Assembly: GCF_000092825.1 (NCBI RefSeq)
Contig: NC_014168.1
Coordinates: 2,409,946-2,473,945 of the forward strand
Direction: 5' to 3'
DNA: 64,000 bases
DNA from: Segniliparus rotundus DSM 44985
GTDB lineage: Bacteria; Actinomycetota; Actinomycetes; Mycobacteriales; Mycobacteriaceae
A program made the position numbers and the translations under genes. Shown here piece after piece: positions 62,601-64,000 of this stretch. Numbering within the stretch: position 1 is the stretch's first letter; each line of letters opens with the position of its first letter. A model generated the notes under the pieces. The model saw nothing but the letters and a program-made list of their open reading frames with translations. It had not been told where the DNA came from and ran no database searches.

Positions 62601-63489
62601 CGTCGAGGCGCTCCAACGAGCGGCGGCGGACGCCGGTGTGCGCTGCACACGGCTCGCGGTGCACCGCGGCTTCCATTCCGCGCTCGTCGACCCGGCGGTC
62701 GAGCGTTTCTCGGCCGCTGTGGCGCAGATGCGGTTGCGTGCGCCGCAGGTGCCTTTCATCTCGAATGTGACAGGGTCCTGGATCACCGGGGCACAGGCCG
62801 CCGACCCCGAGTACTGGGGCCAGCAGTTGCGCGCGCCGGTGCAGTTCGCCCCTGGTCTCGCGCGATTGTGCGCCGAGCACCCGGACGCGGTCCTTGTCGA
62901 GGCTGGCCCCGGCCACAGCCTGCGCGGGATAGCGGCGGCGAACACGAGCAGCCCCGAGGTTGTTTCGATGCTGGGCGACAGGACCGGTGACGCTGCGACC
63001 GTTGCCATGGCAGCGGCCGGGCATCTGTGGGCCGCTGGGGCCGAGCTGGAGTGGCAGCACTTCGGGGAGCCGCTGCGGCGCGTGCCCCTGCCCACCTACC
63101 CGTTCGAACGGGAGCGGTTGTGGCTGACTCCGCCGAGTTCTGCCGTCGGCAAGGCCGCCGCCCAGGCCGCTGCCGCGCCAGCCGAGCCGGTGTCGCCCGA
63201 GGCGGACGCCGGAGCGCCTGTCGATCTCACGGAAAACGAGCTGATCGCGGCGGTCGAGCAGATCTGGTGCGAGGCGCTCGGCGTGAACAGTGTGGAGCCG
63301 CATGACAATTTCTTCGACCTGGGGGGCGACTCGCTGATCGCCGCTCGCATCGTCACCGTGATCGGGCAGCGCTGCGACATCAAGGTCTCGGTGGCTGAGC
63401 TGTGGGACCAAGGCGCCACCCTCGCCGATCTCGTGGACCTCGTCACAAGCCGCCACAACAGCACGATCGCCACAGGAGGAACACGCTAA
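59665..63489 (+). CDS. Thioesterase-KS-AT-ACP polyketide synthase, 1274 aa
   Basis: Residues 1-265 are a type II thioesterase (alpha/beta-hydrolase) with GHSMG (Ser100) and a late His (FPGGHFYLA). Residues 285-710 are a ketosynthase with GTGCSTA (Cys456), THGTGT (His592) and PNIGHT (His633). Residues about 810-1110 are an acyltransferase with GHSIGE (Ser905), whose HRGFHS motif resembles the malonyl-specific HAFHS class. Residues about 1180-1270 are an ACP with LGGDSLIA (Ser1223). There are no KR, DH or ER domains, so one beta-keto extension with malonate is expected. It starts eight bases after the NRPS stop. In mycobactin clusters the thioesterase (MbtT) and KS/AT proteins are separate genes, so the fusion is unusual. 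Confidence 0.9.
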   Translation: MQHSSTPAEQLPLQRSWLRGGAFDPDGHPALVVFPHAGGGASFYRSWLANPDFSVNIVQYPGREDRISEKLPPSLGDLADGAAEALLSLPDRPLCLFGHSMGALVAFEVARRLESAGRYPQLRLCVSSYTAPHIVRSAGLLDRNDEDFAAYGRSAMGEVGAAKGEASAFDIEALRDLVISGMRADFRLVEEYRTDQNPPVQAPVLVLCGADEPIDPADMEAWAQVTRGGCRTAKFPGGHFYLAAERDAVLETVRQWCAELDNGPSRLTVGSESAPHPDHEVRDDDVAVIGLAARVPGAKTLAEFWANLCAGMESNTYFTDEELLSAGLKPAELKDPRLVRVRPILTDVADFDAKFFGYAPSEARSIDPQQRLFLECAWEAVESAGYDLQRYTGSVGVFAGGAGSTYYRANRSGDYGDLNGAEYLQAALATENDFLPARVSYKLNLRGPSIGLGTGCSTALTAVHLAVQSVLSGESDMALAGGASITFPQTAGYVASDSGAISTSGRCRAFDAAADGTLVGDGIGVVLLKRASSAVADGDPILGIIRGTAVNNDGGNKAGFAAPSVAGQADVIAEALGVAETPAETIDYVETHGTGTPMGDPIEVAALTEVFRRGGDTRTQACRLGTLKPNIGHTGPASGVLGLIKVLLAFHNQMYPPAANFTTPNPQIEFSKSPFYVGARLRRWNAPGGKPRRAGVSAYSMGGTNAHVVLQEPPLAQRPRPAQEGPQLLVLSARTAPALESMRKNLARHLEEHPEQDLAAVAATLRLGRRAFRHRFAAVVANSSEAREVLRGGDRAPSRGGVATDKPRPVAFLFPGQGSQFSGMGAQLYAASAIYRQHIDECAERFAPLIGVDLRTMLNTPGNDASDGELMQTRLTQPALFTVGHALAQLLIAWGARPAAMLGHSIGELVAACVAGVFTLEEGIQLAALRGELIQQCEPGAMAAVGASLETVTAMLPAGVSVAAVNGPEQIVVSGAAEGVEALQRAAADAGVRCTRLAVHRGFHSALVDPAVERFSAAVAQMRLRAPQVPFISNVTGSWITGAQAADPEYWGQQLRAPVQFAPGLARLCAEHPDAVLVEAGPGHSLRGIAAANTSSPEVVSMLGDRTGDAATVAMAAAGHLWAAGAELEWQHFGEPLRRVPLPTYPFERERLWLTPPSSAVGKAAAQAAAAPAEPVSPEADAGAPVDLTENELIAAVEQIWCEALGVNSVEPHDNFFDLGGDSLIAARIVTVIGQRCDIKVSVAELWDQGATLADLVDLVTSRHNSTIATGGTR

Positions 63490-64000
63490 ATGAGCGAGAA
63501 CACCGACCTGTCCGCCGCCGAGGCGGAAACGACCGACATCGCGATCATCGGCATGCAGTGCCGCTTCCCAGGAGCGGACGACGTCGACGCGTACTGGTCC
63601 CTGCTCACGCACAAGCGAGAAGGCTCGCGAACGTTGGGCAACCTCGACCCGGAACCGGACCTGGTGCGCAACGAGGCCGCTGTCGAAGGAATCGACCTGT
63701 TCGACGCGAAATTCTTCGGTTACACGCCAGCTGAGGCCGCGATGATCGACCCGCAGCAGCGGGTGTTCCTCGAATGCGCGTACCACGTCTTCGAACAGGC
63801 CGGTCACGACCCTGACCGCTACCCCGGACTCGTCGGCGTGTACGCGGGGTCAGGCCCATCGAACTATTTCATCACCAATGTCCTCCCGCATCTCGGCATC
63901 AGCCCGTGCTCTGCGGAGGCGTTGCCCGCTGGATTCGCCAACACACCGTCGTCGCTCCCGAGCCGGGTGTCCTACCACCTCAACCTGACCGGCCCGAGCA
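63490..64000 (+). CDS. Second polyketide synthase, ketosynthase start (partial, cut by window edge)
   Basis: The ATG follows the TAA of the previous gene directly. The visible 170 residues start a ketosynthase (DIAIIGMQCRFPGADDVDAYW, given in part; AKFFGYTPAEAAMIDPQQRVFLECAYHV) and continue with VGVYAGSGPSNYF and LPSRVSYHLNLTGPS, ending before the active-site Cys. It probably carries the KR or other domains that the preceding PKS lacks, as MbtD does in mycobactin synthesis, but the domains lie beyond the window. Confidence 0.88.
   Translation, partial: MSENTDLSAAEAETTDIAIIGMQCRFPGADDVDAYWSLLTHKREGSRTLGNLDPEPDLVRNEAAVEGIDLFDAKFFGYTPAEAAMIDPQQRVFLECAYHVFEQAGHDPDRYPGLVGVYAGSGPSNYFITNVLPHLGISPCSAEALPAGFANTPSSLPSRVSYHLNLTGPS

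Overview
The window is high-GC DNA with dense operons, many start/stop overlaps and frequent GTG/TTG starts. It carries an IrtA/IrtB-type siderophore transporter pair, IdeR/DtxR-type iron boxes, an MMPL transporter, an Lhr helicase next to Nei2, and Type VII secretion (T7SS, ESX-like) cargo. Together these point to a mycolic-acid actinobacterium (Mycobacteriales). A Segniliparus-like or Mycobacterium-related genome is plausible, but the species cannot be fixed from sequence alone.

Region A (1 to about 18,560) looks like a horizontally acquired, phage-derived island. At the left are phage lysis genes: an endolysin broken by an in-frame stop, then a small holin-like membrane protein. A DNA methyltransferase and small unknown proteins follow. 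The core is a minus-strand run of 11 genes (16,382 down to 5,537). It encodes WXG100-like and helical secretion-associated proteins, a YbaB-like protein, a lipoprotein, an 1182-residue polymorphic toxin and a candidate immunity protein. The toxin has a CpnT-like N-terminus, a disordered linker, a DUF1023 alpha/beta-hydrolase and a C-terminal RelA/SpoT-like nucleotide pyrophosphokinase domain. A double-HTH regulator and a DUF3263 protein lie at the right edge. The edge itself is a 63-bp 3' fragment of tRNA-Ser(GCU), read here as an attachment site, preceded by short repeats of the kind bound by integrases.

Region B (18,768-34,022) is chromosomal metabolism, all on the minus strand. An alpha-oxoamine synthase, NAD-dependent reductase and acyl-CoA dehydrogenase cassette is followed (reading rightwards) by an MMPL transporter and an operon for leucine/acyclic isoprenoid-type acyl-CoA breakdown: TIGR03084 protein, AtuA-like, acyl-CoA dehydrogenase, AccD1, AccA1, acyl-CoA dehydrogenase, enoyl-CoA hydratase.

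Region C (34,424-45,778) holds a cold-shock protein, a DEAD-box helicase and a PucR-type regulator divergent from a three-gene aromatic-ring catabolic operon (FAH hydrolase, VOC dioxygenase-like protein, FAD monooxygenase). A MmgE/PrpD plus ComA-like pair follows, behind a perfect IdeR-type palindrome, and then an atypical SDR and a CPBP membrane protease.

Region D (45,879-51,141) is lhr-nei2, DNA repair. Region E (51,592-64,000) is a siderophore locus: irtA-irtB on the minus strand, divergent from an NRPS (C-A-PCP), a thioesterase-KS-AT-ACP polyketide synthase and the start of a second PKS, with tandem iron boxes between them. The logic is iron-repressed synthesis of a mycobactin-like chelator together with its uptake and reduction.
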